Shown: piece after piece, positions 1 to 6,243 of the stretch
How the letters are laid out: each line of letters begins with the position of its first letter
Numbering within the stretch: the first letter of the stretch is position 1
Assembly (NCBI RefSeq): GCF_020829685.1
Contig: NZ_JAIVFR010000046.1
Coordinates: 1 to 14,679, forward strand
From: Nostoc sp. CHAB 5715
GTDB taxonomy: Bacteria > Cyanobacteriota > Cyanobacteriia > Cyanobacteriales > Nostocaceae
Direction of reading: 5' to 3'
Length of the DNA: 14,679 nt
Notes under the pieces: model-generated
The model's database searches: none
What the model was told of the DNA's origin: nothing
Seen by the model: only the letters and a program-made list of their open reading frames with translations
Program-made: the position numbers and the translations under genes

Positions 1-1103
1 ACCACCAGGTTGATTACGTACAAATACTGCTCAATCCTGTACATACTGATGAATGCCCCGGTGATCAGAAAACTGAATACAATATAGAGCCCCAGGTGAC
101 CGGCAAAAAAAGTAAAGAGGTCCTTATACCCATAATTAACAATACCTGATTGCCTGAAATAATACTTATTAAACCACAAAGCACTGAACAGCAACACCAA
201 AGCAAAAGCAGTCCAGATAACGGGCAGGGTCCAGTCGGCCGGACTCAGATTCAGGTAGGTTTCTGCAATCCGCTTCACTTCAAAAGACTGTTGCCAGACA
301 ATCAGCGGAATCACCAGCACAAGCATCATGACCGGAAACCATTGTGAAGTTTTCTTATGTTTGTCTTCCGACACCTCCCAATGAGACGTCAGCGTGCCGT
401 AAGTCATCCCGACTCCGCCAAAAAAGCCCAGCGAGTATTCCATGACATTCCATAAGTTAAATTTCATTTCGAGTACACCGCCCAGAACCTGGAGGAAATT
501 GCCGAAAGCAAAACCGAAACCTCCGCCCAATCCGGCAAAAATAGCCACCCTCATGGCTGCGTGTTGCTTATTGCGAACCAGGTACCAGGTCAATGCCAGG
601 GCCATACCCAGGCAGGCTGCCCACATTTCAGATCGCGGCGGGGTCATCAGCCAGCCGAACTGCTCAATAAAGAAGAAATAAACCAGCAGCCCTCCCACTA
701 CCATCTCTACGATGATGTTCGACCATTTGACCATCCTTTTGGCAGAGCTGGAAATCGCCAGTCCGAACAAGCCTCCTCCTAAAAAACCGTATAAACCGCC
801 AATGACAAAAAGCATACACAAACCGTAATACACATTTCCGAAATCTGTGGCCCGGCCATAGCCCACCACCACACCATAGCTCATCACCCCTCCTATGCCC
901 CAGCCTAAGGCTCCGGCCAGTACCACACTGAAAACTTTATTGTACCAGTCTGTCCGTTTGGAAACCAGCAAAACACCCAGGGCACCGATGCCTCCGGCCC
1001 AGGCGGCTCCCTGCTCATGACCAAACTGTCCCCTGATGGCCCAGGCTGTACCCATGGCCATTCCGGCTACCAACATGCTTAAATAAACCTGTTTGCTTTT
1101 CAT
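1..1103 (-). CDS. Multi-pass membrane protein of Bacteroidota type, partial at its C-terminus
   Basis: The minus strand is open from an ATG at 1103 down to the window edge (367 codons, no stop), so the C-terminus is missing. It begins MKSKQVYLSMLVAGMAMGTA and has many glycine-rich hydrophobic stretches (for example GWGIGGVMSYGVVVGYG and FAGLGGGFGFAFGNFLQVLGG), separated by short charged loops such as EVSEDKHKK. That pattern predicts an inner-membrane protein with roughly ten helices. I do not recognise a characterised family and assign no function. It is divergent from a GH2 hydrolase gene (162 bp between the starts), a layout seen in Bacteroidota glycan-use regions, so a role near carbohydrate metabolism is possible but only inferred. 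No clear Shine-Dalgarno sequence precedes the start, which is common in that phylum. Composition and lack of HIP1 sites differ from the cyanobacterial part of the window. Confidence 0.8.
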   Translation of the reverse strand, partial: MKSKQVYLSMLVAGMAMGTAWAIRGQFGHEQGAAWAGGIGALGVLLVSKRTDWYNKVFSVVLAGALGWGIGGVMSYGVVVGYGRATDFGNVYYGLCMLFVIGGLYGFLGGGLFGLAISSSAKRMVKWSNIIVEMVVGGLLVYFFFIEQFGWLMTPPRSEMWAACLGMALALTWYLVRNKQHAAMRVAIFAGLGGGFGFAFGNFLQVLGGVLEMKFNLWNVMEYSLGFFGGVGMTYGTLTSHWEVSEDKHKKTSQWFPVMMLVLVIPLIVWQQSFEVKRIAETYLNLSPADWTLPVIWTAFALVLLFSALWFNKYYFRQSGIVNYGYKDLFTFFAGHLGLYIVFSFLITGAFISMYRIEQYLYVINLV

Positions 1104-1265
1104 TTCAATAGTGGGTATTTTTGAAGGATATGACTTTTATTGTACTATACCCTGATTGACCGTAAAGAGACTATCCTGTCAAAATATATTTTTTATAGCG
1201 ATAGCCCGAAATGCATTCCCTTCAGTAATATCTAAATATCAAATCTAAAAACCGGGCAAGGTGAT

Positions 1266-2048
1266 ATGCTTCTGAAACATAAAATTCCACTTTTGTTTTC
1301 CTTTTTACTCCTGCTGTCATTAACCGGCTGTGATGCCCCTCTTAAACCCGGAGAACTCTCTTTAAGGGACGGGTGGATGATCGCCTCGACCCACGAGGTG
1401 GAAGGTGATGCCAAAACCATCACTGCAGGCATCAGACAATCCGGAAAATGGACCAAAACAAGTGTCCCGACCACTGTGTTGGGAGCTTTAGCCGAGTCAG
1501 GCGAATATAAGGACATCTTTTTTGATAAAAACCTGGAGAAAATTCCGGCTGAAAGATTCAAGCACTCCTGGTGGTTCAGAAACCAGTTTGATTTTGACGG
1601 CTTTGACCAGGAAAAAGACAACCTGAGCCTGATGGTGGATGGCATTAACTACCGGGCCAATATCTGGCTCAACGGCGTTCAGATTGCCAGCCAGGATACC
1701 CTTGCCGGGGCTTTCCGTCAGTTTGAAATCAATGTATCCTCTGCCATCAAATCCGTAAACAATGTACTTCTTGTAGAAGTTTTTCCTCCGCAGGTGCGTA
1801 ATTTTTACATGGGTTTTGTAGACTGGGCTCCCAAACCACCCGACAACAACATGGGGATTTTCAGGGAAATAAGACTGAAAAGATCAGGAAAGGTCTCTGT
1901 AAGCCACCTGTTTGTTGCTCCTCATGTCAACACAAAAGACCTGAGTCAGGCGTCGGTGACGGTAAGTGCAGAACTGAGAAATCACAGCAACGAGCAAAAT
2001 AAATACCGTTGTTATAGCGGTTCTCGTTTACGTGAGGTACACCCGTAG
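1266..2048 (+). pseudogene. Truncated glycoside hydrolase family 2 lipoprotein (exo-beta-glucosaminidase/mannosidase-like), N-terminal part only
   Basis: The first 25 residues form a lipoprotein signal peptide: a basic start, a leucine-rich core and lipobox LTGC with the lipidated Cys at position 22. Residues from about 30 to 205 resemble the N-terminal sugar-binding domain of GH2 enzymes of the exo-beta-D-glucosaminidase/beta-mannosidase type, with YKDIFFDKNL (81-90), SWWFRNQF (101-108), GINYRANIWLNG (126-137) and DWAPKPPDNNMGIFREI (186-202). An immunoglobulin-like sandwich domain begins at about 212. Full-length enzymes have some 850-900 residues with two catalytic glutamates in a central TIM barrel; none of that is present here. 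GH2-like sequence fades after residue ~246 (NHSNEQNK), near position 2003. The last ~14 codons, to the TAG at 2046-2048, are read from a cyanobacterial repeat. The product would be inactive. The break is either an assembly chimera or an insertion. Confidence 0.8.
1995..2013. other. Junction between Bacteroidota-like and cyanobacterial DNA
   Basis: Upstream of about 2000 the GH2 reading frame continues coherently. From 2013 the sequence is a TATAGCGGTTC-type dispersed repeat, whose inverted partner lies at 2573-2583. The join is therefore placed between the last GH2-like codons and the first base of the repeat. Everything to the left lacks HIP1 sites and short heptamer arrays; everything to the right has them. 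The exact base cannot be fixed without homologues of both sides. Confidence 0.65.
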
Positions 2049-2087
2049 GGGCACAGCATTGCTCATTGGTGTCAACTTAAGCTATAG

Positions 2088-2329
2088 GTAACCGTTCACG
2101 GAGGGGAATACAAAATGTCTGAGATGAAATCACACGGAATCAATACGAAAACCTGTCTAGATTTGATTTTTTCCGGATAATTTTGAGTAGTCAAAAGTCC
2201 TACATTGGTTTGCAAATTGTCTTTTAGACATTTTAGGTACGATTAGTTTCGAGCAGAAATAACCCCAAACCATTGCTCCGCAAGAGCTTTAGTATTTAGG
2301 CGAATGATCTAACCCCCGTGAACGGTTAC
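2088..2329. mobile_element. 242-bp non-autonomous insertion element with 14-bp perfect ends and 8-bp target duplication
   Basis: The ends are GTAACCGTTCACGG (2088-2101) and its exact reverse complement CCGTGAACGGTTAC (2316-2329); the match continues weakly inward. The element is bracketed by a direct repeat AGCTATAG at 2080-2087 and 2330-2337, an exact 8-bp target-site duplication, so this is a real insertion with precise boundaries. GTAA-type ends and an 8-bp duplication fit the IS66 family, but the interior has no transposase frame. It would be a MITE mobilised in trans; the family assignment is inference from ends and duplication length only. Because the duplication is perfect, the insertion is probably recent, and it lies inside the older fold-back element. 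Confidence 0.8.
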
Positions 2330-2377
2330 AGCTATAGATAGCTTAACTGTTGGCTTCCACGCCCGCCTAGAACTAAA

Positions 2378-2484
2378 GTTCAAGGCTAATAGCTAAAGTC
2401 TACTAAAGTAGACTAAAGATTTTTGGCTATATTTAGTCATCAAGAGATGACTTTTACTATTAGCAAGGAACTTCAGTTCCTTGC
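2378..2484. repeat. Cluster of nested inverted repeats (three strong hairpins inside a larger stem)
   Basis: Three near-perfect hairpins follow each other: AGTCTACT/AGTAGACT with a 2-base loop (2397-2414), AGTCATC/GATGACT with loop AAGA (2435-2452), and a 10-bp stem GCAAGGAACT/AGTTCCTTGC (2463-2484). Around the first two, positions 2378-2400 pair with 2449-2471 at about 18 of 23 positions, with core GCTAATAG/CTATTAGC. The large stem and the last hairpin share bases, so they would be alternative folds. There is no coding sequence here. It may be the structured centre of the fold-back element or a structured RNA; I cannot tell which. Confidence 0.6.
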
Positions 2485-2582
2485 GGGACATGGCTTTTAC
2501 GTTAAGTTGACACGTATGAGCTGGCTCGTGCCCCTACACCTTGCGATATAATGTTGTACCGCATCTGGATGGGAACCGCTAT

Positions 2583-2687
2583 ATAAAGCTTGCCAGATTG
2601 TTGACAGAGGTATTCTAATATCGCTAATGTTTCGTTGTCAGGATGCAACAAAACTTGCTGCACTCCCATGTTTTTCTTGCCGTGCAT
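2583..2687 (-). pseudogene. tnpB: N-terminal fragment of an IS200/IS605-family TnpB (OrfB)
   Basis: Reading the minus strand from an ATG at 2687 (or the in-frame ATG at 2669) gives MGVQQVLLHPDNETL followed by AILEYLCQQSGKLY. From memory this resembles the first ~35 residues of a group of cyanobacterial TnpB proteins (QQVLL-PD---A-LEYLC---NKL). TnpB is the RNA-guided nuclease encoded by IS200/IS605 elements. The frame then runs straight into the TATAGCGGTTC end of the fold-back element at 2583, and no more TnpB sequence follows. None of the RuvC-like catalytic residues or the zinc ribbon remain, so it is a dead remnant. The frame also extends upstream (right) through the minisatellite, which is not part of TnpB. 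The family call needs a protein search. Confidence 0.5.
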
Positions 2688-2830
2688 GGTTTCCCGACTT
2701 GAGGGGACTGTCATCGGCGAGCCACTCTTGTTGCACCTGGCGTGTGGGGTGCAATGACTGTGGGAATCATAACTAATTATCCGGATATGATATAACACCT
2801 TCTCTATTATGACTTGTTGGCGAACCGCGC

Positions 2831-3022
2831 AATGTTTCTTCTTAATGTTGTAATGTTGATGACTAAGGTTGTAATGTTTCTTCTTAATGTTGTAATGTTG
2901 ATGACCAAGGTTGTAATGTTTCTTCTTAATGTTGTAATGTTGATGACCAAGGTTGCAATGTTTCTTCTTAATGTTGTAATGTTGATGACCAAGGTTGTAA
3001 TGTTTCTTCTTAATGTTGTAAT
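2831..3022. repeat. 42-bp minisatellite, about 4.6 copies
   Basis: Copies begin at 2831, 2873, 2915 and 2957, with a partial fifth at 2999-3022. Each copy begins AATGTTTCTTCTTAATG and ends CAAGGTTGT; differences between copies are single transitions (for example GACTAAGG/GACCAAGG and GTAATG/GCAATG). Within each copy TTAATGTTGTAATGTTGATG is itself built from related ATGTTG words. Because 42 is a multiple of three and the unit has no stop in several frames, it creates long open frames on both strands (14-residue repeats such as MFLLNVVMLMTKVV). These have no start context or homology that I recognise, and I do not call them genes. Confidence 0.9.
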
Positions 3023-3023
3023 T

Positions 3024-3349
3024 AGGACTTACCAAGAAAGTAGTCAGAATTCAGGAGCCAGAAAAAAGCCATGAATTCTGTACGACTGGATGGCGACTTA
3101 GGTTGAAAGCCCCCGGATTTATCCGTGGAAGCGATAAAAATTTATACTTTTTTGAATCCCCTGACTTTAGGCATGGGGAGATTCTGAATTCTGAATTCTG
3201 ACTTCTGGATTCTCCTCAAGCATGAGTCATGGAATAACGAACCGCGAACGCGAGTGCGTCTCCAAGAGTTGGCACGAAGGACACGTTCGCCCTTGGCGTC
3301 TCCGACAGGAGAAGGAATAAGAGTTGCAGAGAGTTTTTGCGTAAGTCCT
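3024..3349. repeat. Intergenic block bounded by a 9-bp inverted repeat, with IS200/IS605-like hairpins and short repeats
   Basis: AGGACTTAC (3024-3032) and GTAAGTCCT (3341-3349) form the boundaries; the right-hand copy sits in a sequence (GAGAGTTTTTGCGTAAGTCC) that I recognise as a common dispersed repeat in Nostoc-type genomes. Inside are two hairpins: CCCCGGAT/ATCCGTGG with one mismatch (3111-3128) and TCCCCTG/CA(T)GGGGA (3157-3179). The second resembles the 3'-end hairpins of IS200/IS605 elements. An ATTCTGA heptamer array follows at 3181-3205, then palindromic sequences around GGCGTCTCCGACAGGAG (3296-3312). No gene is visible between 2687 and 3476. Confidence 0.5.
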
Positions 3350-3476
3350 GGTCCTGTTGCTTTACGGTTAGTTGGCAGGCGATCGCCTCAGATATCAGTT
3401 AGTAAATTTAATTAAGACTTAAAGTGAGTAAAATGTAAGTACGTGATATACTACGTCTCTGACTTACCCTGGTTTT

Positions 3477-4847
3477 ATGGCACTGCCAATTGTTGCAATT
3501 ATCGGACGCCCAAATGTGGGCAAATCCACCCTGGTTAATCGACTCGCCGGGGAACAAACGGCGATTGTCCATGATGAACCGGGAGTGACACGCGATCGCA
3601 CTTATTTGCCAGCTTTCTGGAATGGTCGAGAATTTTTGGTGGTAGACACTGGTGGTTTAGTTTTTAATGATGATACCGAATTTTTACCACTAATTCGCCA
3701 ACAGGCAATGACAGCTCTTGCAGAAGCGTGTGCCGCTATTTTTGTCGTAGATGGTCAAACAGGCCCCACATCGGCAGATTTAGAAATTGCCGAATGGATG
3801 CGCCAACAACCCGTACCTGTGCTACTAGCTGTAAATAAATGTGAATCCCCAGAACAAGGCTTAATGCAAGCTGCCGAATTTTGGGAATTGGGATTGGGCG
3901 AACCTTACCCCATCTCCGCGATTCATGGAAGTGGCACAGGAGAGTTACTCGACGAGTTAGTTAATCACATACCTGCTATTGAAGATATCCCCGAAACTAA
4001 TGAAATTAAAGTAGCAATTGTAGGACGCCCGAATGTGGGCAAATCAAGCTTACTCAATTCTTTTGTTGGGGAAGAGAGGGCAATTGTCAGCCCAATTTCT
4101 GGCACAACCCGCGATGCTATTGATACCGTAATTGAACGAGACGGACAAACCTATCGCTTGATTGACACCGCAGGCATTCGCAAAAAGAAACACATAGAAT
4201 ACGGCACAGAATTCTTTAGTATTAACCGTGCTTTCAAAGCGATTCGCCGCGCTGACGTGGTTTTATTAGTAATAGATGCCGTAGATGGAGTCACTGAGCA
4301 AGACCAAAAATTAGCTGGGCGGATTATTGAAGAAGGTCGAGCTTGCATCATCGTCGTTAATAAGTGGGATGCTGTCGAAAAAGACTCTTACACAATCTAC
4401 GACTACGAAAAAACTCTGCAATCACGGTTACATTTTACCGAATGGGCAGAAACAATTTTTGTGAGTGCCTTGTCAGGACAACGGGTAGAAAAAATTCTCG
4501 AATTGGTGAAAACGGCGGCTGAATCACACAAACGCCGTGTCAGCACATCAGTTATTAACGAAGTCTTAACAGACGCTGTGAGTTGGCATTCACCGCCAGC
4601 ATCCCGTGGTGGGCGTCAGGGCAAGATTTATTATGGTACACAAGTAAGTAGCCAACCACCAACGATCGCACTATTTGTCAATGATTCCAAACGCTTCAAC
4701 GACAACTACCGCCGCTACATTGAACGCCAATTCCGGCAACAGCTAGGATTTAAAGGCACGCCAATTATTTTACTGTGGCGGAGCAAAAAAGTCCGTGATG
4801 CCGAAAGTGGTAATGTTAATAGAGCAACTCGCGTCAAAATAAGTTAG
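3477..4847 (+). CDS. der: Ribosome-associated GTPase Der (EngA)
   Basis: Der binds and hydrolyses GTP and is needed for maturation and stability of the 50S ribosomal subunit; it acts in the cytoplasm. The 456-residue length is normal. It has the family's hallmark of two tandem GTPase domains. The first has GRPNVGKS at 10-17, DTGG at 57-60 and NKCE at 120-123; the second has GRPNVGKS at 183-190, DTAG at 230-233 and NKWD at 295-298. A KH-like RNA-binding domain occupies about 350-456. The ATG at 3477 puts the usual [17 protein letters not shown] N-terminus in place, so the start is secure although no Shine-Dalgarno sequence is evident. A TATACT at 3447-3452 could be a -10 box but has no good -35. 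The final serine codon and the TAG stop lie in the first AGTTAGG unit of a heptamer array, so repeats have grown up to and into the gene's end. Confidence 0.98.
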   Translation: MALPIVAIIGRPNVGKSTLVNRLAGEQTAIVHDEPGVTRDRTYLPAFWNGREFLVVDTGGLVFNDDTEFLPLIRQQAMTALAEACAAIFVVDGQTGPTSADLEIAEWMRQQPVPVLLAVNKCESPEQGLMQAAEFWELGLGEPYPISAIHGSGTGELLDELVNHIPAIEDIPETNEIKVAIVGRPNVGKSSLLNSFVGEERAIVSPISGTTRDAIDTVIERDGQTYRLIDTAGIRKKKHIEYGTEFFSINRAFKAIRRADVVLLVIDAVDGVTEQDQKLAGRIIEEGRACIIVVNKWDAVEKDSYTIYDYEKTLQSRLHFTEWAETIFVSALSGQRVEKILELVKTAAESHKRRVSTSVINEVLTDAVSWHSPPASRGGRQGKIYYGTQVSSQPPTIALFVNDSKRFNDNYRRYIERQFRQQLGFKGTPIILLWRSKKVRDAESGNVNRATRVKIS

Positions 4848-4921
4848 GAGTTAGGAGTTAGGAGTTAGGAGTTAGGAGTTAGGAGTTGGGAGAGACGCGA
4901 TTAATCGCGTCTGTTAGGAGT
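4842..4921. repeat. AGTTAGG heptamer array overlapping the der stop, with a 20-bp palindrome
   Basis: Six perfect AGTTAGG units (4842-4883) and one AGTTGGG unit are followed by the perfect palindrome AGACGCGATTAATCGCGTCT (4893-4912) and one more GTTAGGAGTT word. The first unit contains the last codon and stop of der. This is a short tandemly repeated repetitive sequence of the type frequent in heterocystous cyanobacteria. The palindrome could form a hairpin just after der but lacks a T-run, so terminator function is uncertain. Confidence 0.9.
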
Positions 4922-5178
4922 TAAAACCAAAATTTCTAATTATAGAACTCTATGGACTTGAGTTTGATAGCGGCACAAAGTGAGAGAGTTATGAGTTAAA
5001 TTGAAAACTCCTAAATAGCAATTATTTGTGAAACTACACAAAATCAGACTTGGTGAAACAAGAGCTTGAGCAACTGGTTCTATGCAACCTCACAGGTAAT
5101 TAGTATAACTCCTCACTCCTCACTCCTAACTCCTAACTCCTAACTCCTCACTCATAACTCCTCACTCCTAACTCTAAA
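4922..5178. repeat. der-ecfT gap with a complementary CTCCTAA-type heptamer array
   Basis: From about 5107 to 5175 the plus strand carries variants of ACTCCTA/ACTCCTC (about nine units), the reverse complement of the AGTTAGG array at 4842-4890. The two arrays, some 215 bases apart, could pair into a long hairpin in RNA or single-stranded DNA. The array ends three bases before the ecfT start codon, so no Shine-Dalgarno sequence is possible there. Between the arrays (4922-5106) I see no gene or clear promoter. Confidence 0.8.
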
Positions 5179-6096
5179 ATGGATTTATTGCGATCGCTGC
5201 CACTTGGACTTTATTTAGAACAGCCCCAAACTTGGCTGCATAAAATCGATCCGCGAGTCAAGTTCGCCTGGTTGATGAGCTTTTTAACAAGCTATGTTTT
5301 AGCTAACAACTTTTGGCGGGTGCTGCTGGTGGTAATATTGATTCTTGCCACCTTAATTGCTAGGATTCCCCGCCGAGTATGGCAGCAGCAAATGGGTTGG
5401 CTGTTAATGCTATCGTTTTTTGTCTTAGCGATCGGAGCCATCAGTCCTGATGCAATGGGTGTTGATTATCAGCCACGTCTCCCAGCCAATGAACAAATAT
5501 TAACCCAGCCAGGAAACTCAAAAAATATTATTCAAGAGCCAGCAAGTAATAACAAATACAGCTATGTGCTATTTCACAAAGGCCCAGTTAAAGTAACTCG
5601 CCGCTCCTTGAATTTGGCTGTACGTCTGAGTACAATTATATTTACCGTAATTTACAGCACCAACCTGTATCTGCTGACAACCGCACCAGAAGAAATCACA
5701 TCTGGCATAGAAAGCCTAATGCAACCCCTGCGACGCTTCAAGTGGCCTGTCACCGAAATTGCTTTAACTTTAACCTTGTCCTTGCGCTTTATTCCCCTGG
5801 TTTTAGAAGAAGTGCAAAACTTATTTCGCTCCGTGATGACAAGGGCAATTAATTGGAAAAAGTTGGGATTGAAAGGAGGATTCAAAGTTTGGATGACAGT
5901 CGCAGAGAGACTGTTAGAAAATCTGCTCTTACGAGCCGATCAAATGGCGAATGCAATGATGGTGCGGGGTTTTACCAGTCCCAACGAGCATCAAGTGCAG
6001 TGGCACGACTTACGACTTAAAGGGCGTGACTGGCTTGCTATTGCAACTTTAATTTTATTCTGGGGAATACGGCTAGCGATAGGAACTCAGGTCTGA
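5179..6096 (+). CDS. ecfT: Energy-coupling factor transporter transmembrane protein (EcfT/CbiQ family)
   Basis: EcfT is the scaffold subunit of ECF-type ABC transporters; it joins two cytoplasmic ATPases to a substrate-binding S component for vitamin or metal uptake. Here 305 residues show the family layout: DPRVKF (25-30), hydrophobic helices at about 28-62, 70-88, 145-165, 190-208 and 283-302, and a cytoplasmic helical region (210-265) ending ADQMANAMMVRGF (253-265), which matches the second conserved Ala-Arg-Gly-type coupling motif. The equivalent first motif reads MTRA (220-223), a divergent form. A polar loop of about 45 residues (91-136) lies between membrane segments. No EcfA ATPase or S component is nearby, so the substrate is unknown and the partners must be elsewhere. 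The ATG at 5179 directly follows a heptamer array. An HIP1 site lies in codons 4-7. Confidence 0.9.
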   Translation: MDLLRSLPLGLYLEQPQTWLHKIDPRVKFAWLMSFLTSYVLANNFWRVLLVVILILATLIARIPRRVWQQQMGWLLMLSFFVLAIGAISPDAMGVDYQPRLPANEQILTQPGNSKNIIQEPASNNKYSYVLFHKGPVKVTRRSLNLAVRLSTIIFTVIYSTNLYLLTTAPEEITSGIESLMQPLRRFKWPVTEIALTLTLSLRFIPLVLEEVQNLFRSVMTRAINWKKLGLKGGFKVWMTVAERLLENLLLRADQMANAMMVRGFTSPNEHQVQWHDLRLKGRDWLAIATLILFWGIRLAIGTQV

Positions 6097-6160
6097 TTTT
6101 GCACCGAGAAAGTGGTAATAGGTAAGCTGTTACGCATTTAAGTTGCACATCAACTGGTGA

Positions 6161-6243
6161 GGTTGTCCTTTGTCAATTGTCCTTTGTCCTTTCAAACACA
6201 AATGACAAATGACTAATGACTAATGACTAATGACTAATGACTA
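6161..6243. repeat. Opposed heptamer arrays running into the pabB start codon
   Basis: TTTGTCC/TTGTCAA-type words at about 6166-6193 are followed by AATGACA and five ACTAATG-type units (6201-6240). ATG triplets occur every seven bases at 6202, 6209, 6216, 6223, 6230 and 6237. Read from 6209, ATG ACT AAT GAC TAA ends on the A that begins ATG 6223, and the same mini-frame from 6223 ends on the A that begins ATG 6237. The annotated pabB start is therefore the last ATG of a TAATG stop-start chain. No Shine-Dalgarno sequence is present. Confidence 0.85.

Larger units (their letters stand above)
2013..2583. mobile_element. Fold-back element with imperfect ~70-80 bp terminal inverted repeats, no coding capacity
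   Basis: The left arm (2013-2080) and right arm (2502-2583, reverse complement) share a series of blocks in the same order: TATAGCGGTTC, GGTACA, GTAGGGGCAC, GCTCAT and GTGTCAACTTAA. The right arm has about 15 extra bases between the second and third blocks. Between the arms are the 242-bp inner element and a hairpin cluster. No open frame inside encodes a recognisable transposase. I see no target-site duplication at the outer ends, and the left end coincides with the Bacteroidota junction. On the right it cuts a tnpB fragment. It may be a single MITE-like element or two inverted copies of one dispersed cyanobacterial repeat. Confidence 0.6.

Noticed and set aside
1232..1645. Minus-strand open frame of 137 codons over the GH2 gene
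   Set aside because: Shadow of the well-supported plus-strand GH2 frame.
2831..3022. Possible CRISPR array
   Set aside because: Units are directly adjacent at 42 bp with no unique spacers.
2502..3035. Minus-strand open frame of 177 codons with HYNIKKK-type repeats
   Set aside because: It is the translation of the 42-bp minisatellite plus a tnpB fragment and a repeat arm; not one protein.
2814..3074. Plus-strand open frame of 86 codons with MFLLNVVMLMTKVV repeats, resembling a membrane peptide
   Set aside because: Same minisatellite in another frame; no ribosome site or homology.
3440..3455. Possible NtcA site before der (GTACGTGATATAC)
   Set aside because: Spacing is also seven bases, and der is not an expected target.
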